Below the pieces are notes generated by a model. It was given only the letters and a program-made list of their open reading frames with translations. It ran no database searches and was not told the origin of the DNA. The translations under genes and the position numbers were made by a program. This document shows positions 36,706 through 45,840 of a stretch of DNA of 64,000 nt, piece after piece; position 1 is the stretch's first letter; each line of letters begins with the position of its first letter. This DNA comes from Streptomyces sp. NBC_01260 (GTDB lineage: Bacteria > Actinomycetota > Actinomycetes > Streptomycetales > Streptomycetaceae): NCBI RefSeq assembly GCF_036226405.1, contig NZ_CP108464.1, forward strand, positions 7,626,001-7,690,000, written 5' to 3'.

Positions 36706-37578
36706 ATGGATTCCCTCTCCACGGCCTCTGCCCCAGCCGTCGGCCCGCTGCTGGAGGACTTCTCCCTGGAGATGACGGGCAAGGACGTCCCCCGGCTCGA
36801 AGAGGCCCGCGACCGCATCCCGGCCGGCACCCGGATCAATATCACCTTCCTCGGCAACGAGGACCTGGGTGTGCGGCTGGCCGCGGCCCGCGCCGTCCGG
36901 CAGCTCGGATACACCCCGGTCCCGCACATATCGGCCCGCCGCCTGCGCTCCCGGGCGGAACTGGAGGAACTCCTCGCCGCGTTCCGCGCCGACGGCACAG
37001 CCGACAACGTCCTCGTCATCGGCGGTGACCCCGCCACACCTCACGGCCCCTACGACGACTCCCTCGCGCTCATCCGCTCCGGGCTCCTCCAGTCGTACGG
37101 TGTGCGTCACGTCGGCATCGGCGGCTACCCCGAGGGGCACCCTTCCATCGCCGGACCGGTGCTCTGGTCGGCGATCGAGGACAAGACCACCGCCCTTGCC
37201 GGGCAGGGGCTGTCCGGCGATGTCATCACCCAGTTCGGCTTCGACGCGGACCCGGTCCTCGCCTGGGTCGAGTCGCTGCGGAAACGGGGCATCGACGCAC
37301 CGGTGCGCGTCGGGGTCCCCGGCCCCGCCGGGATCAAGCGGCTGATGACGTACGCCGCGCGCTTCGGCGTCGGCACGAGCGCGTCCATCGCGAAGAAGTA
37401 CGGATTCTCGCTCACCAACCTGATGGGCACGGCCGGCCCCGACCGCTTCATCCGTGCCCTGGCCGACGGCTACGACGCCCGCCGCCACGGCGTTCTCAAG
37501 CTGCACTTCTACACCTTCGGCGGGATCGGGGCCACGTCGCGGTGGGTCACCGAGTTCCTCGCCGTGGAGGGGAACTGA
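36706..37578 (+). CDS. MetF-like methylenetetrahydrofolate reductase family protein
   Basis: A 290-residue TIM-barrel flavoprotein of the MTHFR family. Visible blocks are INITFLGNEDLGVRLAAARA, YTPVPHISARRL, NVLVIGGDPATPHGPYDDSL, VGIGGYPEGHP, VITQFGFDADPVLAWVESLR and LKLHFYTFGG. The Gln-Phe-x-Phe and HFYTFGG elements match the folate/FAD-site regions of MetF. AAGGAG precedes the ATG. It is divergent from the canonical methionine-pathway MetF type and may serve a one-carbon catabolic step; this is inference. Confidence 0.82.
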   Translation: MDSLSTASAPAVGPLLEDFSLEMTGKDVPRLEEARDRIPAGTRINITFLGNEDLGVRLAAARAVRQLGYTPVPHISARRLRSRAELEELLAAFRADGTADNVLVIGGDPATPHGPYDDSLALIRSGLLQSYGVRHVGIGGYPEGHPSIAGPVLWSAIEDKTTALAGQGLSGDVITQFGFDADPVLAWVESLRKRGIDAPVRVGVPGPAGIKRLMTYAARFGVGTSASIAKKYGFSLTNLMGTAGPDRFIRALADGYDARRHGVLKLHFYTFGGIGATSRWVTEFLAVEGN

Positions 37579-37605
37579 CGCGTCGCCCGCCCCGGTCGGG
37601 CCGGT

Positions 37606-39378
37606 TCAGGAGGAGGCCTGGCGCTCGCCGTGCCATGAGCTCCAGAGCGCGGCGTACGCGCCCCCGGCCGCCACGAGATCGTCGTGGGCGCCGAGTTCGG
37701 TGATCCGGCCGTCCTCCATCACGGCCACCCGGTCGGCATCGTGCGCCGACTGCAGACGGTGCGCGATGGCGATGACGGTCCGGCCTTCGAGGACGGCGGC
37801 CAGCGCGCGCTCCGTGTGCCGGGCCGTTCTCGGGTCAAGGAGCGCGGTGGCCTCGTCGAGTATCAGCGTGTGCGGGTCGGCCAGTACCACGCGCGCCAGG
37901 GCGAGCTGCTGTGCCCGGGCCCCGTCCGGCCGGTGCCCGCCATGGCCCAGATCGGTGTCCAGGCCGTCCGGCAGCTCATCGGCCCACTCGGCGCCGACGG
38001 CCGCGAGTGCCGCGTGCAGTTCGGCGTCGGTGGCGCCCGCCGAGGCGATCCGCAGATTCTCCCGGACCGTGCCCAGGAACACGTGGTGCTCCTGGGTGAC
38101 GAGGACGACGTGCCGACGCAGCCGGTCAGGGTCCAGGCCGGCGACCGGGACCCCGCCCACCGTCACCGAGCCGGTGCGCGGTGTGTCCATGCCTGCCAGC
38201 AGTCTGCCCACCGTGGTCTTGCCCGCGCCTGACGGGCCGACGATCACCAGTCGCTCGCCGGGCCGGACCGTCAGGTCGACACCGTGCAGGACGTCGCCCC
38301 CGCCGTCGTAGGCGTAGCGCACCCCGGCCACTTCGATCCGGTCGTCGGCCGGTGCGCGAGAGGCGGCCTGTGGTGCCTGCGCCGCCGTGCCGAGACCCTC
38401 CACTCTCGCGAAGGAGGCGCTGCTGCTCTGGAGTTGCTCCATCTGCTGGAGGATGACGTCCAGGGGCTGGGACAACTGCCGCAGGTACAGGGCCGAGGCG
38501 ACGACCGCGCCGACACTCATCGCGCCCTGGTCGTGCAGCACGCCGCCGATCAGCAGGACACCGGCCACGGGGATGACGTAGGAGATGTCCACGGCCGGGA
38601 AGAGCACACTGCGCAGGAACAGCGTCCTGGTCCGGGCGCTCCGGCACTTCTCGATACCCTCCCGGCACGCCGCGACGCGGCGCTGCTGCAGCCCCAGGGC
38701 CTCGACGGTGCGGGCACCCGCGGCGGTGGCCGCGAGCTGCTCCGCGAGCTCCGAGTTGGCGGCTCCCTCGGCGAGGTACGCGGTGAGCGCCCGGCGCAGG
38801 TACCAGCGGGCGGCGAACCAGATGCCGAGCAGACCCAGCACCCCGCACGTACCGAGCAACGGGTTGAGCAAGAAGACCGCTCCGAGGATGAACAGCGCCT
38901 GGACCCCGGCGACGAGGACCTCGGGCCCGGCATCCCGGAGGGTCGCGCCGACCGCGGCGACATCGGTGGTGCCGCGGGTCATCAGGTCGCCCGTGCCCGC
39001 CCGCTCGACGGCCGCTGCGGGCAGCGCGAGCGCCCGGTCGGCGAACTGCTCCCGGATGCGCGCCAGGGTCCGCTCGCCGAAGCGGTGTCCGATGTAACCG
39101 GCGTAGCGGACCAGCAGGAGCTGCGCCACGGCGAAGCCGAGGATGGTGAGTGCGAGGCGGTCCACCGCGGCCACCCCGCCGCCCGCCCGGACCTCGTCGA
39201 TGATGCGGCCGAGCAGCCACGGGCCGACGAGTCCGGCACCGGCGGCGAGCGCGTTGAGGCCGATCATCGCGGCGAAGGCGCGGCCGTCCAGCCGGATCAG
39301 CCGGAGCGCGGCCCGGCGTATCCGGAACGGTTCGGCGACGGGCAGGGACCGGTCTGTCGCCCGGGAGTCCGCGGTCAT
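37606..39378 (-). CDS. ABC exporter half-transporter with intact Walker A but degenerate signature (pair 1, B subunit)
   Basis: A 590-residue TMD-NBD fusion with six N-terminal helices. Walker A is intact (VGPSGAGKTTVGRLLAG), as are Walker B (LILDEATALLDP) and the H-loop (IAHRLQSAHDAD). The LSGGQ signature is replaced by HRPDGARAQQLALARV. Its ATG overlaps the stop of the upstream half-transporter (ATGA), so the two products are made together and should form a heterodimer. The substrate is unknown. Confidence 0.9.
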   Translation of the reverse strand: MTADSRATDRSLPVAEPFRIRRAALRLIRLDGRAFAAMIGLNALAAGAGLVGPWLLGRIIDEVRAGGGVAAVDRLALTILGFAVAQLLLVRYAGYIGHRFGERTLARIREQFADRALALPAAAVERAGTGDLMTRGTTDVAAVGATLRDAGPEVLVAGVQALFILGAVFLLNPLLGTCGVLGLLGIWFAARWYLRRALTAYLAEGAANSELAEQLAATAAGARTVEALGLQQRRVAACREGIEKCRSARTRTLFLRSVLFPAVDISYVIPVAGVLLIGGVLHDQGAMSVGAVVASALYLRQLSQPLDVILQQMEQLQSSSASFARVEGLGTAAQAPQAASRAPADDRIEVAGVRYAYDGGGDVLHGVDLTVRPGERLVIVGPSGAGKTTVGRLLAGMDTPRTGSVTVGGVPVAGLDPDRLRRHVVLVTQEHHVFLGTVRENLRIASAGATDAELHAALAAVGAEWADELPDGLDTDLGHGGHRPDGARAQQLALARVVLADPHTLILDEATALLDPRTARHTERALAAVLEGRTVIAIAHRLQSAHDADRVAVMEDGRITELGAHDDLVAAGGAYAALWSSWHGERQASS

Positions 39379-41135
39379 CGCACGGCCTCCCGGGACGGCG
39401 GGACGGTACCTTCGGCCGAGCCGCCGAGGGCGTCGTCGTCCACACCGCGGGACACCAGCCGGCGGTACCCGGGCTGCCCGTCCAGGAGCTCACGATGGCT
39501 GCCGACGGCCGCGACGGAGCCGTCGACCAGGTAGTACACGGTGTCCGCCCGGTCCAGCAGGAGCGGTGACGTGCTGGTGACGACCGTCGTGCGGCCGGAC
39601 CGTGCGGCGTGCAGCCGGGCCGCGACGGCCGCCTCGGTGTGTGCGTCGACCGCCGAGGTGGGCTCGACCGCCAGGAGTATCTCGGGATCGGCCAGCAGGG
39701 CCCGGACCAGCCGGACGCGCTGCCGCTGTCCTCCGGAGAGGTTGCGGCCCTGCGCGTCGACCGGCGAGTCGAGTCCGTCCGGCAGACCGCGGACGATGTC
39801 CTGCGCCATGGCCGCGTGGACGCCGCGGCCGATGGTCTCCTCGTCCCGGTCCCGCGCGCCGCAGATCACCTCGCGCAGCGGTCCGGCGAACAGATCGGCC
39901 TCGTTGTCCGCGACCAGGATCCGCCGGCGAACCCGCGTCAGGTCGATCTCGTCGAGGCGTATCCCGCCCCAGGTCGCGGCCGACTCCACGAACCGGCCGA
40001 GACGGTCGACCACCGCGGCGGAGTCCGACGGCCGGGCGCTGACGAGTGCGGTCAGCCCGCCCGGCACCACCTCGACGCCGGATTCCGGATCACGGAGCGT
40101 GGACGGCGCCGCGGGCCCCTGCGAAGTCGCCTCCCCGCCCGCGGAATCGGGCTCCATGGCCAGGAACCGGATGACCCTGCGGGCGGCGACCAGCCCGCGA
40201 CTGAGGTCGTAGCCGCCCTCGATGAAGAACGAGACCGGCACCACCAGCACCGCCGTGTATCCGTAGACAGCGACCAACTCGCCCACGGTGATGGCCCCTT
40301 GGGCGGCCATCCGGGCCGCGAGCCAGGTCACGACACCGAGGAACAGGGTGGGGAGGCCGACACCGAGGGCCTGGATCCAGCTGGTCACCCCGCCGACGTG
40401 GTACCCCTGCGCCTGCAACTCCCGCGAACCGCGCCGGTAGCGCTCGGCGTACGCCTCCTTGCCGCCGATGCCGTTGAGGACGCGCAGGCCCCCGACGATG
40501 TCCTCGAAACGGGCGGCGAGCCCGCCCTGCTGCTCCCGGTACGCCGACTCGACGCCCTGCAACCGCCACAGCAGTGGGCCGACCAGCACCGCGAGCAGCG
40601 GCACCCCGAGCAGCACCACCACGGCGAGCAGCGGCGAAACGGTCAGCAGCAGCGCGGCCACGACGACATAGGCGAGGACCGCGCCGACCCCGGGGCCGGT
40701 GATGGTCAGCGTGCCGGAGATCACCGCGACATCGCGGAACCCGATCGTGACGATCTCCCCGGCCGTGACCCGGCGCGGCAGCGCCCCGCCGAGCACGGTC
40801 GCCTGCCTGACCACGACCGCCACGGACCGGAAGGCGGCGTCCATCCGCACCCTGGTCATCGTGCGGTGCCGCATGATCGCCAGCCACGCGTTCAGCACCC
40901 CCACGCCCAGCAACGCCGCGACCCAGCCCACCAGCGCGGACCACTGCCCCGGCTCCAGCCCGTCGTCGATGGCGCGCGACAGCAGGTAGGGAGGCAGCGT
41001 CAGGCAGACCATCCAGACACTGCCGAGCAGCGCACCGGCGGCGATCCGGCGGCGCTGACTGGTGATCAGCCACCACAGGTACCGCAGCGCGCTGCGACAG
41101 TCAGGGGTCCCCGGATCCACATAGGAATCTGTCAT
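39375..41135 (-). CDS. ABC exporter half-transporter with degenerate Walker A but intact signature (pair 1, A subunit)
   Basis: A 586-residue TMD-NBD fusion. The position of Walker A reads LVSARPSDSAAVVDRLGR, without the GxxGxGK(S/T) loop. The signature NLSGGQRQRVRLVRALLADP is intact. Walker B is altered (EILLAVEPTSAVD, Val in place of the usual Asp) and the H-loop His is missing (STSPLLLDRAD). The NBD therefore contributes mainly its signature to the partner's ATP. Coupled by a 4-bp overlap to the B subunit gene. Confidence 0.9.
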   Translation of the reverse strand: MTDSYVDPGTPDCRSALRYLWWLITSQRRRIAAGALLGSVWMVCLTLPPYLLSRAIDDGLEPGQWSALVGWVAALLGVGVLNAWLAIMRHRTMTRVRMDAAFRSVAVVVRQATVLGGALPRRVTAGEIVTIGFRDVAVISGTLTITGPGVGAVLAYVVVAALLLTVSPLLAVVVLLGVPLLAVLVGPLLWRLQGVESAYREQQGGLAARFEDIVGGLRVLNGIGGKEAYAERYRRGSRELQAQGYHVGGVTSWIQALGVGLPTLFLGVVTWLAARMAAQGAITVGELVAVYGYTAVLVVPVSFFIEGGYDLSRGLVAARRVIRFLAMEPDSAGGEATSQGPAAPSTLRDPESGVEVVPGGLTALVSARPSDSAAVVDRLGRFVESAATWGGIRLDEIDLTRVRRRILVADNEADLFAGPLREVICGARDRDEETIGRGVHAAMAQDIVRGLPDGLDSPVDAQGRNLSGGQRQRVRLVRALLADPEILLAVEPTSAVDAHTEAAVAARLHAARSGRTTVVTSTSPLLLDRADTVYYLVDGSVAAVGSHRELLDGQPGYRRLVSRGVDDDALGGSAEGTVPPSREAVR

Positions 41136-41191
41136 GTACCGACCCTAATGATCCCGGAGAGCCGGTGGACCGGGGGACCGCCCCGCCTCCG

Positions 41192-42973
41192 TCAGCCGTG
41201 CCAGGACCGCCACAGCGCCGCGTACGCGCCGTCCGCCGCCACCAGTTCGTCATGGCTGCCCAGCTCGCTGATCCGGCCCTGCTCGACGACCGCGATCACA
41301 TCCGCGTCGTGCGCCGTGTGCAGCCGGTGCGCGATCGCCACGACCGTGCGGCCGTCCAGCACCCGGGCCAGTGAGCGCTCCAGATGACGGGCCGCGCGCG
41401 GGTCGAGCAGCGATGTCGCCTCGTCCAGCACCAGCGTGTGCGGATCGGCCAGCACCAGCCGGGCCAGCGCGATCTGCTGGGCCTGCGCGGGAGTGAGTAC
41501 CGTACCGCCCGAGCCGACCTCGCAGTCCAGCCCCTCGTCCAGTGCCCGGGCCCAGCCGTCCGCGTCGACCGCGGCCAGCGACGCCCACAGCTCCGCGTCA
41601 CCGGCACCGGCACGGGCCAGCAACAGGTTGTCCCGCAGCGAACCCACGAAGACATGGTGCTCCTGGTTGACCAGCGCCACATGCGTACGCACGCGCTCCG
41701 CGGTCATCCGCGACAACTGCGCACCGCCCAGCGAGACCTCACCGGTGCGTGGGGCGTAGATTCCGGCCAGCAGCCGGCCCAGCGTGGACTTGCCCGCACC
41801 GGACGGGCCGACCAGCGCCAGCCGGGTACCCGGAGCGACGTCCAGCGACACCTTGTGCAGGACGTCGAGACCGGCCCGGTAACCGAAGCGCACCTCGTCG
41901 GCGCGTACGTCCCGGCCGTCCGGCGCCACCGCCGCGTCGCCCGCGTCCGGCTCGATCTCGCGGACACCCACGAGGCGCGCCAGCGACACCTGGGCGACCT
42001 GCAACTCGTCGTACCAGCGCAGGATCAGGCCGATCGGGTCGACCATCATCTGCGCGAGCAGCGCACCCGTCGTCAGCTGCCCGACGGTGAGCCAGCCCTC
42101 GATCACGAACCAGCCCCCGAGCATCAGGACCGCGCCGAGGATCGTCACGTACGTGGCGTTGATGACGGGAAAGAGCACGGATCGCAGGAAGAGCGTGTAC
42201 CGCTCCCAGGCCGTCCACTCCTTGACCCGCTGGTCCGACAGCGCGACCCGGCGCGCACCCAGCCGGTGCGCCTCCACGGTCCGCCCGGCATCCACCGTCT
42301 CCGCGAGCACGGCCGCGACCGCCGCGTAACCGGCGGCCTCCGAGCGGTACGCGGACGGCGCCCGGCGGAAGTACCAGCGGCAGCCGACGATCAGCACCGG
42401 AAGCGCGATGAGCACCGAGAGCGCCAGCGGGGGAGCGGTGACGGTGAGCGCGGCGAGCAGCAGCCCCGCCCACACCACACCGATGGCCAGCTGAGGCACC
42501 GCCTCGCGCATGGCGTTGGCGAGCCGGTCGATGTCCGTGGTGATCCGGGAGAGCAGATCACCCGTCCCGGCCCGCTCCAGGACACCGGGCGGCAGCCGGA
42601 CCGACCGCACGAGGAAGTCCTCGCGCAGATCGGCCAGCATCTCCTCGCCGAGCATCGCGCTGCGCAGCCGCATCATCCGGGTGACCACGGTCTGCACGAT
42701 CAGCGCGACGGCGAACACCGCGGCGGTGCGCTCCAGATGGAGGTCGGTGACCCCGTCGGACAGGTCCTCGACGAGCCCGCCCAGCAGGTAGGGGCCGGCG
42801 ATCGAGGCGACCACCGCGACCGTGTTGAGCAGGGTGACCACGGTGAACGGCCGCCGGTGGCGCCTGATCAGTTCCCTGGCATACGTCCGTACGGTCGTAG
42901 GGGTGCCGACCGGCAGGGTTGCGGCCGACTCGGGCGCGGCCGGGTCGTAGGCCGGTGGTGCGACGCCGGTCAT
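41192..42973 (-). CDS. ABC exporter half-transporter with intact Walker A but degenerate signature (pair 2, B subunit)
   Basis: A 593-residue TMD-NBD fusion homologous to the pair 1 B subunit. Walker A GPSGAGKSTLGRLLAG, Walker B LVLDEATSLLDP and H-loop IAHRLHTAHDAD are intact. The signature is degenerate (TVLTPAQAQQIALARL). Its ATG overlaps the stop of the following A subunit gene. Pair 1 begins 56 bp downstream on the same strand, so the four genes may form one operon. Confidence 0.9.
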   Translation of the reverse strand: MTGVAPPAYDPAAPESAATLPVGTPTTVRTYARELIRRHRRPFTVVTLLNTVAVVASIAGPYLLGGLVEDLSDGVTDLHLERTAAVFAVALIVQTVVTRMMRLRSAMLGEEMLADLREDFLVRSVRLPPGVLERAGTGDLLSRITTDIDRLANAMREAVPQLAIGVVWAGLLLAALTVTAPPLALSVLIALPVLIVGCRWYFRRAPSAYRSEAAGYAAVAAVLAETVDAGRTVEAHRLGARRVALSDQRVKEWTAWERYTLFLRSVLFPVINATYVTILGAVLMLGGWFVIEGWLTVGQLTTGALLAQMMVDPIGLILRWYDELQVAQVSLARLVGVREIEPDAGDAAVAPDGRDVRADEVRFGYRAGLDVLHKVSLDVAPGTRLALVGPSGAGKSTLGRLLAGIYAPRTGEVSLGGAQLSRMTAERVRTHVALVNQEHHVFVGSLRDNLLLARAGAGDAELWASLAAVDADGWARALDEGLDCEVGSGGTVLTPAQAQQIALARLVLADPHTLVLDEATSLLDPRAARHLERSLARVLDGRTVVAIAHRLHTAHDADVIAVVEQGRISELGSHDELVAADGAYAALWRSWHG

Positions 42974-44826
42974 GCCCTCTCCTCGATTTCCTCGATGGTG
43001 TCGATCGCCTGGATCGCTTCGTCCTTGCCCGGCGGGGCCGGTGCCGGGATCTCGTCGCCGGTCTCGCGGGTGACGACGGCCCGGTAGCGCGGTTCGCCGC
43101 GCAGCAGTTCACGGTGGGTACCGACGGCCACCACCGTGCCCCGGTGGACCAGCGCCACCCGGTCCGCCAGGTCGAGCAGCAGCGGGGAGGAGGCGAAGGC
43201 CACCGTCGTACGGTCCTTGCGCAGCGCCTTGATACCCGCGGCGACCCGCGCCTCCGTGTGCGAGTCGACCGCGGACGTCGGCTCGTCGAGCACCAGCGCC
43301 TCCGGGTCGGTCACCAGCGACCGGGCCAGGGCGAGGCGTTGGCGCTGGCCGCCGGAGAGCGACCGGCCGCGTTCGGTGATCCGGGTGTTCATCGGATCGC
43401 CGCCGGAGTCCACGGACGCCTGTGCCAGCGCGTTCAGGACGTCGTCGCACTGTGCGGCCGACAGCGCCTCCTCGGGGCTCACCCGGCCGGACGACGGCAC
43501 GTCCAGCAGTTCGCGCAGGGTGCCGGAGAGCAGCACCGGGTCCTTGTCCTGGACCAGAACGGCGGTGCGCGCCGCGTCCAGTTCCAGTTCGTCCAGGGGT
43601 ACGCCACCGAGCAGCACGGACGGCGCCTCGTGGTCCGCCGTCCCGTCCTCGACGGCGCCGTCCTTCGCCACCTCCGGCTGGGCGTGGCCGCCGAGCCGGT
43701 CCGCGAGCCGGCCGGCCTCGTCCGGATCGCCGCAGACCACCGCGGTGAACAGGCCCTCGGGCGCCATCAGTCCGGTGGCCGGGTCGTACAGGTCGCCGGC
43801 CGGAGCGGCGTCGACCGTCGACGGCCGGGCGACCCGGCTCAGCGAGAGCACCCGGACCGCGCGCTGCGCGGACGGCCGCGAGAAGGAGTACGCCATCGCG
43901 ATCTCCTCGAAGTGGCGCAGAGGAAACAGCAACAGCGTCGCCGCGCTGTACACGGTCACCAGCTGACCGACGTCGATCTTCCCGTCGCGGGCCAGCGCGG
44001 CCCCGTAGGTGACCAGGGAGATCAGCAGGATGCCCGGCAGCAGGACCTGGATCGCGGAGATCAGCGACCACATCCGCGCACTGCGCACCGCGGCCTTGCG
44101 GACCTCCTGCGAGGCCCGCCGGTAGCGGCCCAGGAACAGTTCCTCGCCGCCGATGCCGCGCAGCACGCGCAGTCCGGCCACGGTGTCCGAGGCCAGCTCG
44201 GTGGCCTTGCCGGCCTTCTCGCGCTGGAAGTCGGCGCGGCGGGTGGCGCGGGGGAGGAGCGGCAGGACACCCAGGGCGAGCAGCGGCATGGCGAGTGCCA
44301 CGAGCACGCCCAGCGAGGGAAGGTAGAGGACGAGCCCGACACAGATGATGACGAGGGCGGCAGCGGCGGCGGCGAAGCGGGAGAGCGCCTCGACGAACCA
44401 GCCGATCTTCTCCACATCACCTGTCGAGACCGCGACGACCTCGCCCGCGGCGACCCGGCGGGTCAGTGCCGAGCCGAGCTCCGCGGTCTTGCGGGCCAGC
44501 AGTTGCTGGACCCGCGCGGCCGCGGTGATCCAGTTGGTGACGGCGGTCCGGTGCAGCATGGTGTCGCCCACGGCGATCAGCACGCCGAGAACCGCGATCA
44601 GAGCGCCGGCCAGTGCGAGCCGCCCGCCCGACCGGTCGACGACCGCCTGGACGGCGAACCCGACGGCGAGCGGCAGTCCGGCGATGGAGCACTGGTGAAG
44701 CAGGCCCCACGACATGGACTTGAGCTGTCCGCGGATCTGGTTGCGGCCGAGCCAGATCAGAAAGCGAGGGCCCGACCGGACATCGGGATCGCCGGGATCC
44801 GGGTACGGAAGATCGCGAATTTGCAT
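42970..44826 (-). CDS. ABC exporter half-transporter with degenerate Walker A but intact signature (pair 2, A subunit)
   Basis: A 618-residue homologue of the pair 1 A subunit. The Walker A position reads VVCGDPDEAGRLADRLGG, without the P-loop lysine. The signature SLSGGQRQRLALARSLV and Walker B ALVLDEPTSAVD are intact, but the H-loop His is lost (FASSPLLLDLAD). The ATG at 44826 (MQIRDLPYPDPGD) begins the conserved region; an ATG further upstream at 44943 adds unrelated sequence. First gene of the four-gene exporter block. Confidence 0.89.
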   Translation of the reverse strand: MQIRDLPYPDPGDPDVRSGPRFLIWLGRNQIRGQLKSMSWGLLHQCSIAGLPLAVGFAVQAVVDRSGGRLALAGALIAVLGVLIAVGDTMLHRTAVTNWITAAARVQQLLARKTAELGSALTRRVAAGEVVAVSTGDVEKIGWFVEALSRFAAAAAALVIICVGLVLYLPSLGVLVALAMPLLALGVLPLLPRATRRADFQREKAGKATELASDTVAGLRVLRGIGGEELFLGRYRRASQEVRKAAVRSARMWSLISAIQVLLPGILLISLVTYGAALARDGKIDVGQLVTVYSAATLLLFPLRHFEEIAMAYSFSRPSAQRAVRVLSLSRVARPSTVDAAPAGDLYDPATGLMAPEGLFTAVVCGDPDEAGRLADRLGGHAQPEVAKDGAVEDGTADHEAPSVLLGGVPLDELELDAARTAVLVQDKDPVLLSGTLRELLDVPSSGRVSPEEALSAAQCDDVLNALAQASVDSGGDPMNTRITERGRSLSGGQRQRLALARSLVTDPEALVLDEPTSAVDSHTEARVAAGIKALRKDRTTVAFASSPLLLDLADRVALVHRGTVVAVGTHRELLRGEPRYRAVVTRETGDEIPAPAPPGKDEAIQAIDTIEEIEERA

Positions 44827-45096
44827 GACGTCCCAAAGATCGGAAGGAGCTGAGGTCCGCGAGGGACCTCCAGAATCACGTGGGGAGAAGCATGTGGGGG
44901 GACCAAACCGTCCAATCCTCGCGTCTCGTCGGTGGTGCGGCAAACCCTTTTACGCGCCGGGAGACGGCCCGAGCGCAGACCCGCTCAGGCCGAGCGGCAG
45001 ATACCGGTGGGTGCGGGGGGTAAAGATTCGGCACGCATTCGCCGCGGTCCGCACGGGTGGGCGGGGCCGAACGCCACGGAGTGCGACCATGTCCGG

Positions 45097-45840
45097 ATGC
45101 ATATAGCCGGTGCGGTACGAATGGTGGTCTCGGCGGCCGCCTGCGGTGTCCTGATCACGACCCTGACGTCGTGCGGTGGACAGGACGCGGACAAGGACGG
45201 AGCGCGGTCGGCCGATGCCGGGAAGTCGAAGGACAAGGACAAGGCGCAGACCGTCGACCTGAAGCGCATTCCGGATGTCGGCGACCGGTTGCAGTCGCAG
45301 ATCCCGGCCAACTCCCGTCAGGTCGTCGCCGTCTACGGCGCGGGCAAGGACTCCGCCGACTCCACGGTCGTGTTCTACACCAGAACCGGAACCACCTGGG
45401 ACAAGGTCGCCGGCTGGAAGGCCCACAACGGCAAGAAGGGCTGGGCCGCCGACCATCACGAGGACGACAAGCGCAGCCCGGTCGGTGTCTTCAGCCTCAC
45501 CGACGCGGGCGGGGTGCTGCCCGATCCCGGTGCGCTGCTCCCGTACACGGAGTCGGCGTCCATCCAGGCCCCGCACTACTGGGCCAAGTCGCACTGGCAC
45601 GACTTCGACTACGTCATCGCCATCGACTACAACCGCGTCAAGGGCACCGCTCCCAACGATCCGACGCGGCCCGAGGGCCAGTCCAAGGGCGGCAGTATCT
45701 GGCTGCACATGGACCACGGCAGCGGCACATCGGCCTGTGTGAGCCTGCCGAAGGCGGGCATGGAGAAGCTGTTGCGCACCCTGGACCCGAAGCAGCATCC
45801 GGTCATCGTGATGGGTGACCGCGCAGGCCTTCAGACCTGA
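45097..45840 (+). CDS. Lipoprotein with L,D-transpeptidase (YkuD-like) domain
   Basis: A 247-residue predicted lipoprotein: hydrophobic leader with lipobox LTSC (Cys near residue 26), a Lys/Asp-rich linker (about 30-55), then a YkuD-type domain. The catalytic region is IWLHMDHGSGTSACVSLPKA with His, Ser and the nucleophile Cys. The usual SxGC becomes SAC (Gly to Ala) and the residue after CVS is Leu. Such enzymes crosslink or modify peptidoglycan at the outer face of the membrane. The ATG at 45097 is preferred, 45121 is possible. The 3' end overlaps the convergent oxidase gene by 10 bp. Confidence 0.8.
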   Translation: MHIAGAVRMVVSAAACGVLITTLTSCGGQDADKDGARSADAGKSKDKDKAQTVDLKRIPDVGDRLQSQIPANSRQVVAVYGAGKDSADSTVVFYTRTGTTWDKVAGWKAHNGKKGWAADHHEDDKRSPVGVFSLTDAGGVLPDPGALLPYTESASIQAPHYWAKSHWHDFDYVIAIDYNRVKGTAPNDPTRPEGQSKGGSIWLHMDHGSGTSACVSLPKAGMEKLLRTLDPKQHPVIVMGDRAGLQT

